From contig JAHHID010000061.1 in NCBI GenBank assembly GCA_019359015.1, positions 1 to 48,750 on the forward strand: a DNA stretch of 48,750 bases, in the 5' to 3' direction. The position numbers and the translations under genes are program-made. This document shows, in pieces, positions 37,701 through 47,187 of the stretch (positions are counted from its first letter, which is position 1; each line of letters starts with the position of its first letter). The notes under the pieces are model-generated. The model saw only the letters and a program-made list of their open reading frames with translations. It was not told where the DNA came from and did not search any database. Source of the stretch: Spirirestis rafaelensis WJT71-NPBG6. Lineage in GTDB: Bacteria; Cyanobacteriota; Cyanobacteriia; Cyanobacteriales; Nostocaceae.

Positions 37701-39182
37701 GCTGACAGAAGCTCTAGACCAGAACTAGGCAATGCTGGTAATATTAGAATCCAAGGGCGATCTGTTGCTATAACTGCTGGCTCAGAAGTGACTTCTAGAT
37801 CCTTTAGCGGTGTTAACTCTGGCAATATTGAGATCAATGGCACAGAAAAAGTGGACATCTCCGGGAGAGCATCGCAATTTCCCCGACGAGCAAGCGATCG
37901 CGCTAACAGTTTTCCCTACACTACCATAGCCACAACCAGCGAACGACTTGCCAGTGGTGTCAGTGGTGACATCAAAATAAACACTAATAATTTACGTATA
38001 TCAGATGGGGCAAGCGTCAGAGCAGACACTATAAGTAACTTTACTGGTGGCAGTATAGATATTAATGCAAATGTCGTTGATATAACTAACGGGGGACAAA
38101 TTTTTACTACAGCCTTTAGCAGTGGCAATGCAGGTAATATTGAACTCAATGTCAGCGATCGCCTTAATATCTCAGGTAGTAACCCCGGCAAAGCTAATAT
38201 ATTTAACCAAATAGCTCAAACCAGTGATAGAACGCGAGCTGAGTTTCAATTAGGTTCAGCTGATTCACAAGCCGGAATATTCGCCAATACTTCACCCAAC
38301 TCGACCGCTCAAGGAGGTAACTTAACAATTAACACTCCTTTATTGCGAGTCCAAGATGGCGCAACTATCTCAGTCAGCAGTCCCCAAGGACAAGCAGGTA
38401 ATTTGGATATTACCGCTAAAACTATTCTTCTCAATCAAGGAAGTTTGACTGCGGAAACCGCAATTACAGGCAGTGAAGCAGGAGCAAACATTACCCTACA
38501 AGGTGTAGATTTGTTATTAATGCAAAATAATAGCCGCATTAGCGCTCAAGCAAATGGCACCGCCAGAGGTGGTAATATCACCATTGATGCATCAAAAGGT
38601 TTTGTGATTGCCCCTTTTGGAGAAGATAGTGATATTGTCGCGAGTGCTTCTTTTGGTCGGGGCGGTAATATTACAATCAATACTCAAGGGCTTTTTGGCT
38701 TTTTTGTTGGTCGAGCCATTCGCGGAAACGGTACTAACGATATTGATGCTAGTTCTGAATTTAACAATCAGGGTACGGTAGATATTAACACGCTTGATAT
38801 AGATCCCCGCCGTGGTTTACTGGAATTGCCTACAAGTGTAGTTGAAGCTTCAAGGCTGGTTGCTTCTAATTGTGGTGCAATAGCAGGCAAAGATGGTAGT
38901 AGCTTCACTTATACCGGACGTGGTGGTTTACCAGATAACCCTGATGAACCGCTGAGTAGCGATGTAGTTTGGTCGGATACACGGCTAACAAATATCCGTA
39001 GTAGGGAGAGTATCTCTGCATCTACTTTAAAGCCTCCTAGACAAACAACAGAGGGCATTGCAATCATACCTGCGACTGGTTGGGTATTTAATGACAAAGG
39101 CGAAGTCACCCTCATTTCCAATGCACCTGTTGTGACTGCCCAAAGTTTGAGTTCTACTTCTTCTAGTTGCTCAACACCGTAA
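34725..39182 (+). CDS. Large two-partner-secretion exoprotein (filamentous haemagglutinin type)
   Basis: After a signal peptide (about 1-28, ending NSAFTQ) comes the TPS/haemagglutinin N-terminal domain (about 30-175) with the family patterns SFGRFNLNAGESANF and NLFFINPSGIIFGPNARIDV. The rest is a long right-handed beta-helix of GNAGNI-like turns. It contains three tandem repeats of about 228-280 residues (starting at residues 332, 560 and 798), then a C-terminal block almost shared with the next protein. The only two cysteines are at 1383 (SNCGAI) and 1482, four residues from the end, as in adhesins held at the surface by a C-terminal disulfide. Secretion would need a TpsB/Omp85 pore, which is not in the window. 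Likely roles are adhesion or matrix (inference). ATG start. Confidence 0.92.
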   Translation: MVLDWKKLALGFIFALGGATSSINSAFTQQITIDGTLSPERTLTGPNYIIRQADGQTVGNNLFQSFGRFNLNAGESANFQSDVNIRNILSRVTGGFASTIDGRIFTQSANVNLFFINPSGIIFGPNARIDVGSATRGSFIATTADALVWANGSQFSASNPTGASSLLTIVGDPSGFLSSLRPPQPITSSGSNLSVANNQSLLLVGGNLTLDNSNLLTQGGRVELAGVAGTGTVGLEANGNIFSLNIPENLARADVSLQNGSTIDVTAANQGNIALVGRNVDILGGSQLRTGIRSSLGTVNSQAGDITVNATGTVTINEVSRLSNTVAAGATGNAGNINIKAGEISLSNLASTPALDASRAGQGRAGNVSLEATNGSISVIGQDVNPGDQVISTFGGGNISVKATNAITLDNAFFLAGSFVGDGGNISLQGNQGVSLANNSSLVSAAFTRGNSGNITLESSTGSVSIENSLVNTATGFPNDSTKPDLGNAGNITIQGQSVSVTGGTEVSSRSFSGNNSGNIEVNAAERLEISGNKPRPNGNRAGSFTNTTLTTVSEANARGNAGKISIKAGEILINNQASTPALDAGSYSARDGNNVGKKSGNVSLEATNGSISVTGQDVTTNDQVISTLGNRTLGEGDISLKANGTIFLNNAFFVASSFGGNAGNILLQGNEEVSLANNSSLVSASFLRGSSGSITITSDGPVSIQHSLVNTAVGAGTSTNLNLGDGGDINISGQSVSITDGAEVSSRSNNGRNSGNIQVNATERVEISGNKPRPNGNRAQSFPNSIITTAAGSSARGNAGNISIKASEIFINNPATSRALRPLNNGVSNSAISTTSNGQGRAGDVSLEASNSIYLNNQASNPGISTESNGQERAGNVSLTTNGSISLIGRDTQANDQVISSFGGTNSLGSGNISLNANGSISLDNAFLRASTTGGDAGSILLQGNESVSLANNSSLVTVAFRRGNAGPITVESFGPISLQNSLVATNVGDPADRSSRPELGNAGNIRIQGRSVAITAGSEVTSRSFSGVNSGNIEINGTEKVDISGRASQFPRRASDRANSFPYTTIATTSERLASGVSGDIKINTNNLRISDGASVRADTISNFTGGSIDINANVVDITNGGQIFTTAFSSGNAGNIELNVSDRLNISGSNPGKANIFNQIAQTSDRTRAEFQLGSADSQAGIFANTSPNSTAQGGNLTINTPLLRVQDGATISVSSPQGQAGNLDITAKTILLNQGSLTAETAITGSEAGANITLQGVDLLLMQNNSRISAQANGTARGGNITIDASKGFVIAPFGEDSDIVASASFGRGGNITINTQGLFGFFVGRAIRGNGTNDIDASSEFNNQGTVDINTLDIDPRRGLLELPTSVVEASRLVASNCGAIAGKDGSSFTYTGRGGLPDNPDEPLSSDVVWSDTRLTNIRSRESISASTLKPPRQTTEGIAIIPATGWVFNDKGEVTLISNAPVVTAQSLSSTSSSCSTP

Positions 39183-39264
39183 AGGCGTTAGCGAAGCTCG
39201 CCGTTGGCGAAGCCTCTCGTTCGCGGAGCGTCTCCGAAGGAGAAGAGAAGGCATCGCTTTCGGG
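39183..39264. repeat. GC-rich interspersed repeat
   Basis: GGCGTTAGCGAAGCTCGCC, GGCGAAGCCTCTCG and CTCCGAAGGAGAAG units with internal hairpins, starting right at the stop codon of the first exoprotein. A degraded relative lies near 22285. Typical of filamentous cyanobacterial genomes. Confidence 0.75.
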
Positions 39265-39384
39265 CTTGTCATCAATCAATAAAACGTAACCTAAAACTTT
39301 CGCAACCGCAAATATACTGTATTTATCTATTAGTTTAGTAGTCCGCCACTTAGATAATTATTTAAGTTGGAAAGGGTGTTACTT

Positions 39385-42300
39385 ATGGTTAACAACTGGA
39401 AACGATTGGGACTAAGTGTACTTTTGGCTATCGGTGGAGCGATCGCAACCGCCACAAAATGTGCCGCTCAAAACATCACCTTAGATGGCACTCTCGGTCC
39501 TGCTGGACCCTTAACTGGACCGAACTACACTATCCGCGAAGCAGATGGTCTAACCGTTAATAATAATAATTTATTTCAAAGTTTCGGACGCTTCAACCTG
39601 AACGCAGGTGAGACGGCGAATTTTCAGAGTGGAGTTAATATCCGCAATATTTTCTCTCGTGTTACAGGTGGTTCTACTTCCTTCATTGATGGTTTGATTA
39701 GAACTCAAAGTGGCAATGTCAATCTCTTCTTCATCAATCCCAGTGGCATCATCTTTGGTTCCAATGCACGTTTGGATGTCAGAGGCTCTTTTATCGCCAC
39801 GACTGCTGATGCTTTAGTTTGGGCAAATAATAGCCAATTTAGTGCGACAAATCCCGGTAATGCAAATAGCTTGCTAACCATAGTTGGCGATCCCAGTGGG
39901 TTTCTGAGTACCGTAAACCAACCCAGACCGATAGATGTGCAAGGTAGCACTTTAAACAATCGTCAGTTGTTACTAGTAGGAGGTGATATCAAAGTCGATG
40001 GCGGAACTTTGCAGGCTGCTGGTGGTCGAGTTGATTTGGGCGGATTGGCACAAAGCGGAACAATTGGACTTCAGGTAACTGGTAACAATCTCAGCTTGAA
40101 CTTCACAGAAAATTTAGCACGAGCTTCGGTCTCGCTTACCAATGGCTCAAACGTCAGTGTTGCCTCTGGTGGTGGCGGTAGTATTGCCATTAACGCTTCT
40201 GATATAGATATTTTGGGAGGAAGTAACCTGCGTGCAGGTATCAACCGCCTACCAGGAACGGATAACGCTCAAGCGGGAGATGTCAACCTCAAGGCTACAG
40301 GAACATTGCGAATCGAAAATAGCTCTGTTTACAACGCTGCTTTTGGTCGTGGAAATGCTGGCAACTTGCGCGTTGATACAGGAAAGTTGATTGTGCGGGA
40401 TGGCGTATTAGCGACTGCTACTGTTTCTGGTGGTCGTTCTGGGGATTTGATTGTGAAAGCCTCTGACTCAGTGGAACTAACTGGCAGTCCCACGTCGAAT
40501 GGTACGGTTCCCATTAATATTCCAGTCGTTATTACGGACACTATTTTCGGCTTTCCTGTTGATTTTCTTGTTGATTTTCCAGTTGATATTCCGATTGGCT
40601 TATTTTCAGCTTCCATTGATGTTCGGAATCTTGTTAATGTAGGTTCTGAGTTCAATGCTTTCCTCCCAAGAAGTGGTGGAGATGCCGGAAATTTGACCAT
40701 TAATACTGGGCAGTTGACTGTCTCTAATGGAGCAGCGGTATCGGCAGGTACTACCACCACAGGGCGTGCCGGAAATTTGACCGTCAAGGCAAAAGACTTT
40801 ATAGAATTAAGTGGCACCTCACTTAATGATGCTCCCCCAGGACTGTTTACTATCGGAAGTAGGGTTCCTAGCGGATTGCGGAATGAAACTGCCGGTCGCG
40901 GACTAGGCGGTAACTTAACGATTAATACTGGGCGGTTGATTGTCCGTGATGGAGCATGGGTGACAACCGGTACTGGTGGTCGGATGCCAGGAGGAGAATT
41001 GACCGTCAACGCCTGGGAGTCTGTAGACCTCAGTGGTATTTCAGAAGCTAATAATCTTCCTAGCGTTTTGTCTAGTGGAACTCAAGGAGCGGGAGACGCC
41101 AAACCTCTGACTATCAATACTGGGCGGTTGAGCGTCCGTGATGGTGGAATCATCTCTGCCGGCACTTCTGGCGACGGACAAGGGGCAGACTTGACCATTA
41201 ACGCTAGGAATGTAGAACTAATTGGCACTTCAAGACAAGGGTTGTCCGCCAATCTATTAAACCAATTGATTGGAGTCGCTGGAACGAGAGTATTTGGCAT
41301 CGTCGAGAATAGTCCGTATCCCAGCGGCATAATAACTGGAAGCGCAGGTAACGGAAGTGCCGGAGATTTAAGTATTAATACTGAAGGGTTGTTAATCAAG
41401 GATGGGGCACAGGCATCGGTTTCTACAGTAGGTCCTGGAAATGCGGGTTCTTTAAATGTTCGCGCCGCTACTGTAGAATTGACTGGCACTTCACAACAAA
41501 GCCGGAATCCTAATGACATAGTTGGTCGGAGTCTGTTGACTACTGCTGTCGGTGAAGACTCTATAGGAAACGGTGGCAATATAAGAGTGCAAACCGACTT
41601 GCTAACTATCTCCGACGGTGCTGCATTGACAGCTAGTACCAGTGGGCAAGGAAACGCTGGCAACATTTTTATACCTGAAGCTAACTTAGTTTCTCTCTCG
41701 TCCAACGGTTTGATTTCTACTGCTGTCAACGCCCAAGCAGAAGGTGAAGGTGGCAATATTGATATCAACACAAACACTCTATCTGTAAATCAAGGTGGTC
41801 AAATCACAGCCAGCACTCTAGGAAAGGGCAATGCAGGTACAGTTATGATTGATGCCCGTGATGCAGTTTCTCTAGATGGGGTAGGGACAAATGGCTTCTC
41901 TAGTGGGGTGTTTACCAGCACTGGAAGTGAAGCAAATGGTTCAGGAGGAGCGATCTCGGTCAAAACAAATTCCTTTAGTTTGGCAAATGGAGCGGTTGTC
42001 AATGCTCAAACCTCAAATTCTCAAACAGGGGGAAATGTAACTATTGAGGCAAAGACTTTTGAAGCAAATAACGGCGGACAGGTAATTACGACTACCCGTA
42101 GCAGTGGAAATGCAGGCGATATCACTCTCAAAGTTACCGAAGGTATTAATATTAGTGGTAGCGATCGCACTTTTGCTGAACGAATTGCCCAATTTGGTGA
42201 CGACATTATTACCAATCAAGGTGCTACTAGTGGGTTGTTTGCTAACACTTCCCTTAACTCAACGGCTCAGGGAGGTAACTTAACAATTAATACTCCTTTG

Positions 42301-43134
42301 TTGCGAGTTCAAGATGGTGCAACTATCTCAGTCAGCAGTCCCCAAGGACAAGCAGGTAATTTAGATATTACCGCAAAGACTATTCGCCTCAACCAAGGAA
42401 GCCTGACTGCGGAAACCGCAATTACTCGTAGTCAACCGGGAGCAAACATCCGGCTACAAGGTGTAGATTTATTATTAATGCAAAATAATAGCCGCATCTC
42501 TGCTCGAGCAAATGGCACCGCCACAGGTGGTAATATCATTATTGATGCATCAAAAGGTTTTGTGATTGCCCCATTTGGAGAAGATAGTGATATAATAGCC
42601 AGTGCTTCTCGTGGTAGAGGCGGTAATATTACAATCAACACCCAAGGACTTTTTGGCTTTTTTGAAGGTCGAGCCATTCGCGGAAACGGTACTAACGATA
42701 TTGATGCTAGTTCTGAATTTAACAATCCAGGTACGGTAAATATTAACACGCTGGATATAGATCCCCGCCGTGGTTTGCTGCAATTGCCTACAGTTGTAGT
42801 TGATGTTTCCAGGCTGGTTGCCTCTAATTGTGGTGCGATCGCAGGTAAAGATGGTAGTAGCTTCACTTATACCGGACGTGGTGGTTTACCGGATAGCCCT
42901 GACGATCCCTTGACTAGTGATGTAGTCTGGTCGGATACACGGCTAACCAATGTCCGCAGTGGGGAGAATATCTCTGCATTTACTTCAAAGCCAAAGAAAC
43001 AAACAACAGAGGGCATTGCAATCATACCTGCAACTGGTTGGGTATTCAATAACAAAGGCGAAGTTACCCTAATTGCATCACAAAGCCAAACAGCCAACCG
43101 TATAGATACGCCTACTAGCTGCACTACAAACTGA
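39385..43134 (+). CDS. Second two-partner-secretion exoprotein, paralogue of the preceding one
   Basis: Signal peptide (about 1-30, MVNNWKRLGLSVLLAIGG and on to KCAAQ), TPS domain (about 30-175, NLFFINPSGIIFGSNARLDV), then a beta-helix of repeated turns such as GNAGNL and GGNLTINTG. The middle differs from the first protein and carries an insert of Val/Ile/Pro/Phe-rich sequence (FPVDFLVDFPVDIPIGLFS) near residue 400. The last 280 residues are about 88% identical to the first protein by eye. The two mature cysteines are at 1149 and 1246, again near the C-terminus. The ATG at 39385 is chosen because the signal peptide follows it; the frame is open from a TTG at 39367. About 1249 aa. Probably secreted by the same pore as its neighbour. 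Confidence 0.92.
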   Translation: MVNNWKRLGLSVLLAIGGAIATATKCAAQNITLDGTLGPAGPLTGPNYTIREADGLTVNNNNLFQSFGRFNLNAGETANFQSGVNIRNIFSRVTGGSTSFIDGLIRTQSGNVNLFFINPSGIIFGSNARLDVRGSFIATTADALVWANNSQFSATNPGNANSLLTIVGDPSGFLSTVNQPRPIDVQGSTLNNRQLLLVGGDIKVDGGTLQAAGGRVDLGGLAQSGTIGLQVTGNNLSLNFTENLARASVSLTNGSNVSVASGGGGSIAINASDIDILGGSNLRAGINRLPGTDNAQAGDVNLKATGTLRIENSSVYNAAFGRGNAGNLRVDTGKLIVRDGVLATATVSGGRSGDLIVKASDSVELTGSPTSNGTVPINIPVVITDTIFGFPVDFLVDFPVDIPIGLFSASIDVRNLVNVGSEFNAFLPRSGGDAGNLTINTGQLTVSNGAAVSAGTTTTGRAGNLTVKAKDFIELSGTSLNDAPPGLFTIGSRVPSGLRNETAGRGLGGNLTINTGRLIVRDGAWVTTGTGGRMPGGELTVNAWESVDLSGISEANNLPSVLSSGTQGAGDAKPLTINTGRLSVRDGGIISAGTSGDGQGADLTINARNVELIGTSRQGLSANLLNQLIGVAGTRVFGIVENSPYPSGIITGSAGNGSAGDLSINTEGLLIKDGAQASVSTVGPGNAGSLNVRAATVELTGTSQQSRNPNDIVGRSLLTTAVGEDSIGNGGNIRVQTDLLTISDGAALTASTSGQGNAGNIFIPEANLVSLSSNGLISTAVNAQAEGEGGNIDINTNTLSVNQGGQITASTLGKGNAGTVMIDARDAVSLDGVGTNGFSSGVFTSTGSEANGSGGAISVKTNSFSLANGAVVNAQTSNSQTGGNVTIEAKTFEANNGGQVITTTRSSGNAGDITLKVTEGINISGSDRTFAERIAQFGDDIITNQGATSGLFANTSLNSTAQGGNLTINTPLLRVQDGATISVSSPQGQAGNLDITAKTIRLNQGSLTAETAITRSQPGANIRLQGVDLLLMQNNSRISARANGTATGGNIIIDASKGFVIAPFGEDSDIIASASRGRGGNITINTQGLFGFFEGRAIRGNGTNDIDASSEFNNPGTVNINTLDIDPRRGLLQLPTVVVDVSRLVASNCGAIAGKDGSSFTYTGRGGLPDSPDDPLTSDVVWSDTRLTNVRSGENISAFTSKPKKQTTEGIAIIPATGWVFNNKGEVTLIASQSQTANRIDTPTSCTTN

Positions 43135-43347
43135 ATATTAGGACTATTTCCTAATGATGCCAAATTGCCTAGTCATAAATTCATAAACAATATAATATTT
43201 AACATTTCAGAATGTAATTTTAGAAATTTTTATACAATTATCTTTTATAATTAATAACTGAATATATGCACAAATTTGCCAACTAAGTATGGAGAGGGCG
43301 GCTGTTAGTCCAATAACTAATGGGGTTTTAGTCGCACCTTTATTTCT

Positions 43348-44088
43348 ATGAAATGGTTTTACGAACAAAGATTATTGACAAAACTATTATTTGTACTTTT
43401 CGGGTTGTCTTTCCTGATTCCTTTTACAACCGCAGAAGCTCAAATAAGATTTAAAGCACCAGAAGGTTTAGGTGCACCTGGCAGACGCGTATCAGGTGGC
43501 TCGCGAGCTCCGCAAGAGAGAAATTGTTCTTCAGGGCAACATCCTCTGACTGCTTTAGTTCCTAATTCTAACATAGGGTTAACAACCCAAGCAAATCCTA
43601 CTTTCTTTTTCTACGTTCCGCAAACTTCTGCAACATTAGAGCTCGTATTGCGCGATCAAGATAAAGAATACAAGCAAACCTATAAATCAAGTCAAAAAGC
43701 TGGAATAGTCAGTATTCCTTTTAATCAGGCTTCACTAGAAGTAGGTAAGAACTATCGTTGGTCGTTTTCAATAGTTTGCAATCCTAAAGAACGCTCTAAA
43801 GACAAGTTTGTCGAAGGTGGGATTAAGCGCATAAAAACTGAACCCCAACTAGCAAACAAGTTAGCAACAGCAAGTCCTCAAGAGCGTGCCAATCTTTACG
43901 CAGAAGCGGGTATTTGGCAAGATAGCCTTGCTAGTTTGGCGGAGTCGCTTTCTTCCAATCCCAATAATGCGGAATTAAAAGCAGAGTGGCAAGCATTGCT
44001 AACCTCAAAGAGCGTAGGTTTGGATAATTTGGTCAATGAACCGTTGCTTCAAGGTCAGCAAAAACCTCAAGTTATTACAACCAAGTAG
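43348..44088 (+). CDS. DUF928-family exported protein
   Basis: A cyanobacterial family of unknown function found beside haemagglutinin-type exoproteins and CHAT proteins. Seen: a signal peptide (1-31, ending AEAQ), GRRVSGGSR (46-54), LTALVPNSNIGLT, then a beta-sandwich-like region (NPTFFFYVPQTSATLELVLR, NYRWSFSIVC) and a helical C-terminus (ERANLYAEAGIWQDSLASLA). Two cysteines, at about 59 and 150, may form a disulfide. 246 aa, normal. ATG start, 213 bases after the second exoprotein on the same strand. A helper role in export or anchoring of the exoproteins is plausible from position alone. Confidence 0.85.
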   Translation: MKWFYEQRLLTKLLFVLFGLSFLIPFTTAEAQIRFKAPEGLGAPGRRVSGGSRAPQERNCSSGQHPLTALVPNSNIGLTTQANPTFFFYVPQTSATLELVLRDQDKEYKQTYKSSQKAGIVSIPFNQASLEVGKNYRWSFSIVCNPKERSKDKFVEGGIKRIKTEPQLANKLATASPQERANLYAEAGIWQDSLASLAESLSSNPNNAELKAEWQALLTSKSVGLDNLVNEPLLQGQQKPQVITTK

Positions 44089-44143
44089 AGCAATTAAAAA
44101 GCATGAATGTTTGTGAAGCCAGTCTTGAATAATCAGTTGAAAA

Positions 44144-44176
44144 CAGACAGTTATTTTTCTAAGCTGTCTATTTTTG
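44144..44176 (+). terminator. Likely terminator after the DUF928 gene
   Basis: CAGACAG...CTGTCT with a 13-base loop, followed by ATTTTTG, about 55 bases after the stop codon. Confidence 0.55.
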
Positions 44177-44379
44177 TGGCATTATTGAACTATGAGAAAA
44201 CGCTTCATCCTTCAAGATTTTGTCAATATTGTTATGTGTAGCCTCTGATCATCGACAATTGTGACCAAACCTTCCCCAATTACTTCAATAGAAGCGATCG
44301 CTTCTAATGCACTCGATGAGAATGCATCATCAGGGGTTTACCTATCAATTATACGAGCTTCCTCCGCTCCTAGTCGCTT

Positions 44380-44700
44380 AAATACTTCCATTGCAATTGG
44401 ACAGCCCTCAAAGGTTAAAACTAATCCATTGCTGCATATAATTCGTTAGAGTCCGCACGCATTGAGTCCTAGCATTTCGCCCAAATTTAAAAAATTGCTT
44501 TCATCATGTAATCCCCATGCTGTTGCTAGTTTAGAACGTGGGTCGATAATTCGCGCAACTACCATCGCCAAAACGAGTGTTCGTTCTTGACTGTTTTCTT
44601 CACATAACAGATTTGGTAATCCTAAGTTTTTTACTGTTTTATAAACTACTGCAACATGACCATGAGGACGGCTACAAATTACCTTGAATGGATTGGGTAA
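44380..44700 (-). pseudogene. IS1634/IS4-type transposase remnant
   Basis: On the minus strand from 44700 the frame reads VICSRPHGHVAVVYKTVKNL, then RTLVLAMVVARIIDPRSKLA and LGEMLGLNACG before a stop. A shifted frame continues SNELYAAMD and then TFEGCPIAMEVFKR. These match successive conserved segments of IS1634-family transposases (HGHVA, ARI-x-P-SKLATA, ELY-A-D, GCPIAVEVF) but with a frameshift and a large internal gap, and the DDE core is missing. It is a dead fragment; element ends and target repeats were not found. Confidence 0.7.
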
Positions 44701-44844
44701 CTCTTATTTAAGAGTAGTTAGCATTGATTGGAACTATTGCTAAAGTTAAAGTTAAATATACGCTATGCCTAAAGATACACGTTTTTTAGGAGTAGTTTAT
44801 GTAAATCTCAATTGGGGAAAGTAGTTATGTTTTAATCAGGGATT

Positions 44845-47187
44845 ATGCCGCAATACTTTGGACAACTGCACACAACCGAAGCGCCTTGGTCAACTCTTGG
44901 TGCAGTACAAGCAATACAACAGAATGGGCGGCATATTCTCTTCAAGTGCGGCGACCCCTGTCTGAGAATTAGTGTGCTAGCAGCTAACTTAATTCGGGTA
45001 CGGATGACACCAACAGGTGAATTTTTACCTAGGCGATCGTGGGCAGTGGCAGAAGCGGATGAACAATGGTCTGCTGTGCCGTTTGAGGTGCAAGAAAAAG
45101 CAGAGGCTATAGAAATTACAACTGAGCAATTGTGCATTGTCGTGTCCCGCAATCCTTGCCGTATCCAGTGCTTCGACTCAGCAGGACAGCCCTTTGCTCA
45201 AGATGCAGACTTAGGAATGGGATGGCGGACTGGTGCTGTTGCTGGGTGGAAACAGATTGAAACTGACGAACATTTCTATGGTTTTGGTGAACCTACTGGC
45301 TTGCTCGATCAGCGCTCAAAAGTAAGAATCAACTGGACATCTGATGCGATCGATTTCGGTATCATGACAGACAGTATGTATCAGGCGATTCCCTTTTTTA
45401 TCGCGTTGCGTCCTGGATTGAGCTACGGGCTTTTTTTTAATACTACTTTTTGGAGCCGATTTGATCTGGGCGCACAGCAGCCTGGAGTCTGGCGGATGGA
45501 AACTCAGGGGAGTGAACTGGATTACTACATCATTTATGGTCCTGAACCTGCAAAAATTATTGAGACTTACACCCAGCTAACCGGACGGATGCCCTTGCCA
45601 CCGCGATGGTCATTAGGTTACCACCAGTGTCGTTGGAGTTACGAGTCACAAGATATAGTACACAAACTGGCGCGTCAATTTCGTCAGCGTCGCATTCCCT
45701 GTGATGTTATCCATGTAGATATTGATTATATGAACGGCTACCGGGTTTTTACCTGGAGTCCTAAGCGATTTGCTAATCCTCAAGAATTAATACAAAATCT
45801 TAAGCAAGATGGCTTTAAAGTAGCAACGATTGTTGATCCGGGGGTCAAGTACGAGCCAGAAGCAAATTACAAAGTATTTGACGAGGGATTAAACAACGAC
45901 TATTTTATCCGAAAAGCGAATGGTCAGCTATTTCACGGCTATGTTTGGCCCGACAAAGCCGTCTTTCCTGATTACCTGCGCCCTGAAGTTAGAGATTGGT
46001 GGGGAAGTTTACAAAACAGCCTCACCGATATCGGTGTTGCCGGCATCTGGAACGACATGAATGAACCCGCACTTGACGATCGCCCATTCGGCGACCCTGG
46101 TAATAAGATTTCCTTTCCCCTCGACGCGCCGCAGGGACCAAATGACGAGAGAACCACCCACGCTGAAACTCATAACCTCTATGGGCTAATGATGGCACAA
46201 GCATCTTATCAGGCAGCTACAATATCTCGTCCAACAGAACGCTCCTTTTTCTTAACACGCGCTGGATACGCTGGCATTCAACGCTGGTCAGCAGTATGGA
46301 CAGGAGACAATCAATCCCTGTGGGAACACCTGGAAATGTCCATACCAATGCTCTGTAACCTGGGTCTATCGGGCATTGCGTTTGTGGGTGCTGATATTGG
46401 GGGGTTTGCGGGTAACGCTACGGCTGAACTATTTGCTCGTTGGATGCAAGTAGGAATGCTTTACCCCTTAATGCGGGGACACTCAGCATTAACTACAGCA
46501 GAACATGAGCCTTGGGTATTTGGCGATCGCGTCGAAAAAATTTGCCGCGAGTACATTGAACTCCGTTATCGACTATTGCCATATGTTTACACCCTTTTCT
46601 GGGAAGCTGCAACCACTGGCTCACCAATTCTTCGCCCTCTGCTCTATCATTTTCCCAATGATCCAACGACCTTTACTCTTGCTGACCAAGTAATGCTTGG
46701 CTCATCATTACTCGCAGCACCAATTTACCGTCCATGTGTTGAACACCGTGCCGTGTACTTACCTGAAGGTTGCTGGTACGACTGGTGGAGTGGCGAGGCT
46801 TTTACAGGACCAACTCACATCCTGGCACATGCCCCACTTGAACGAATGCCATTATATGTGCGTGCTGGCTCGATTATTCCGATGGCACCAGTAATGCAAC
46901 ATGTAGATGAACGTCCCATAGACCAGATGAGGCTTCGGATCTCGAAGGGTATAGGTGAGTTTACCCTTTATGAGGATGACGGTCATACTTTTGAGTACAA
47001 AACAGGAGCCTTTTGCACAACAACTTACCATGTTTATTCAAAAGGGCAACGAACCATTGTTGAGATTGGAGCAAGAGAAGGTGAGTTTTCACCTGCAACG
47101 CGTGAAACCATTGTGGAACTAATAGGCGTTGGTGAACAGAGCTTTTTCGATGATGGCACTGCAAATCAGTTGGAGTTTACTACTTAG
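44845..47187 (+). CDS. Glycoside hydrolase family 31 alpha-glucosidase
   Basis: Hydrolyses (or transfers) alpha-linked glucose from the non-reducing end of oligosaccharides. Seen: an N-terminal beta-sandwich (about 1-220) with FYGFGEPTGLLDQR, the catalytic barrel with the nucleophile Asp404 in GIWNDMNEPA, the probable acid/base Asp488 in VWTGDNQSLWEHL, the LSGIAFVGADIGGF segment, and C-terminal beta domains (RMPLYVRAGSIIPM). 780 aa, usual for the family. No signal peptide, so cytoplasmic; the substrate may be glycogen- or trehalose-derived sugars or compatible solutes (inference). It stands between IS remnants and has its own terminator. Confidence 0.95.
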   Translation: MPQYFGQLHTTEAPWSTLGAVQAIQQNGRHILFKCGDPCLRISVLAANLIRVRMTPTGEFLPRRSWAVAEADEQWSAVPFEVQEKAEAIEITTEQLCIVVSRNPCRIQCFDSAGQPFAQDADLGMGWRTGAVAGWKQIETDEHFYGFGEPTGLLDQRSKVRINWTSDAIDFGIMTDSMYQAIPFFIALRPGLSYGLFFNTTFWSRFDLGAQQPGVWRMETQGSELDYYIIYGPEPAKIIETYTQLTGRMPLPPRWSLGYHQCRWSYESQDIVHKLARQFRQRRIPCDVIHVDIDYMNGYRVFTWSPKRFANPQELIQNLKQDGFKVATIVDPGVKYEPEANYKVFDEGLNNDYFIRKANGQLFHGYVWPDKAVFPDYLRPEVRDWWGSLQNSLTDIGVAGIWNDMNEPALDDRPFGDPGNKISFPLDAPQGPNDERTTHAETHNLYGLMMAQASYQAATISRPTERSFFLTRAGYAGIQRWSAVWTGDNQSLWEHLEMSIPMLCNLGLSGIAFVGADIGGFAGNATAELFARWMQVGMLYPLMRGHSALTTAEHEPWVFGDRVEKICREYIELRYRLLPYVYTLFWEAATTGSPILRPLLYHFPNDPTTFTLADQVMLGSSLLAAPIYRPCVEHRAVYLPEGCWYDWWSGEAFTGPTHILAHAPLERMPLYVRAGSIIPMAPVMQHVDERPIDQMRLRISKGIGEFTLYEDDGHTFEYKTGAFCTTTYHVYSKGQRTIVEIGAREGEFSPATRETIVELIGVGEQSFFDDGTANQLEFTT

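Noticed and set aside
34961-39121. Several long minus-strand open frames inside the exoprotein genes
   Set aside because: They are antisense shadows caused by the repeated Gly/Asn/Ser codons of the real genes; Leu/Pro/Ser-rich and without start signals.
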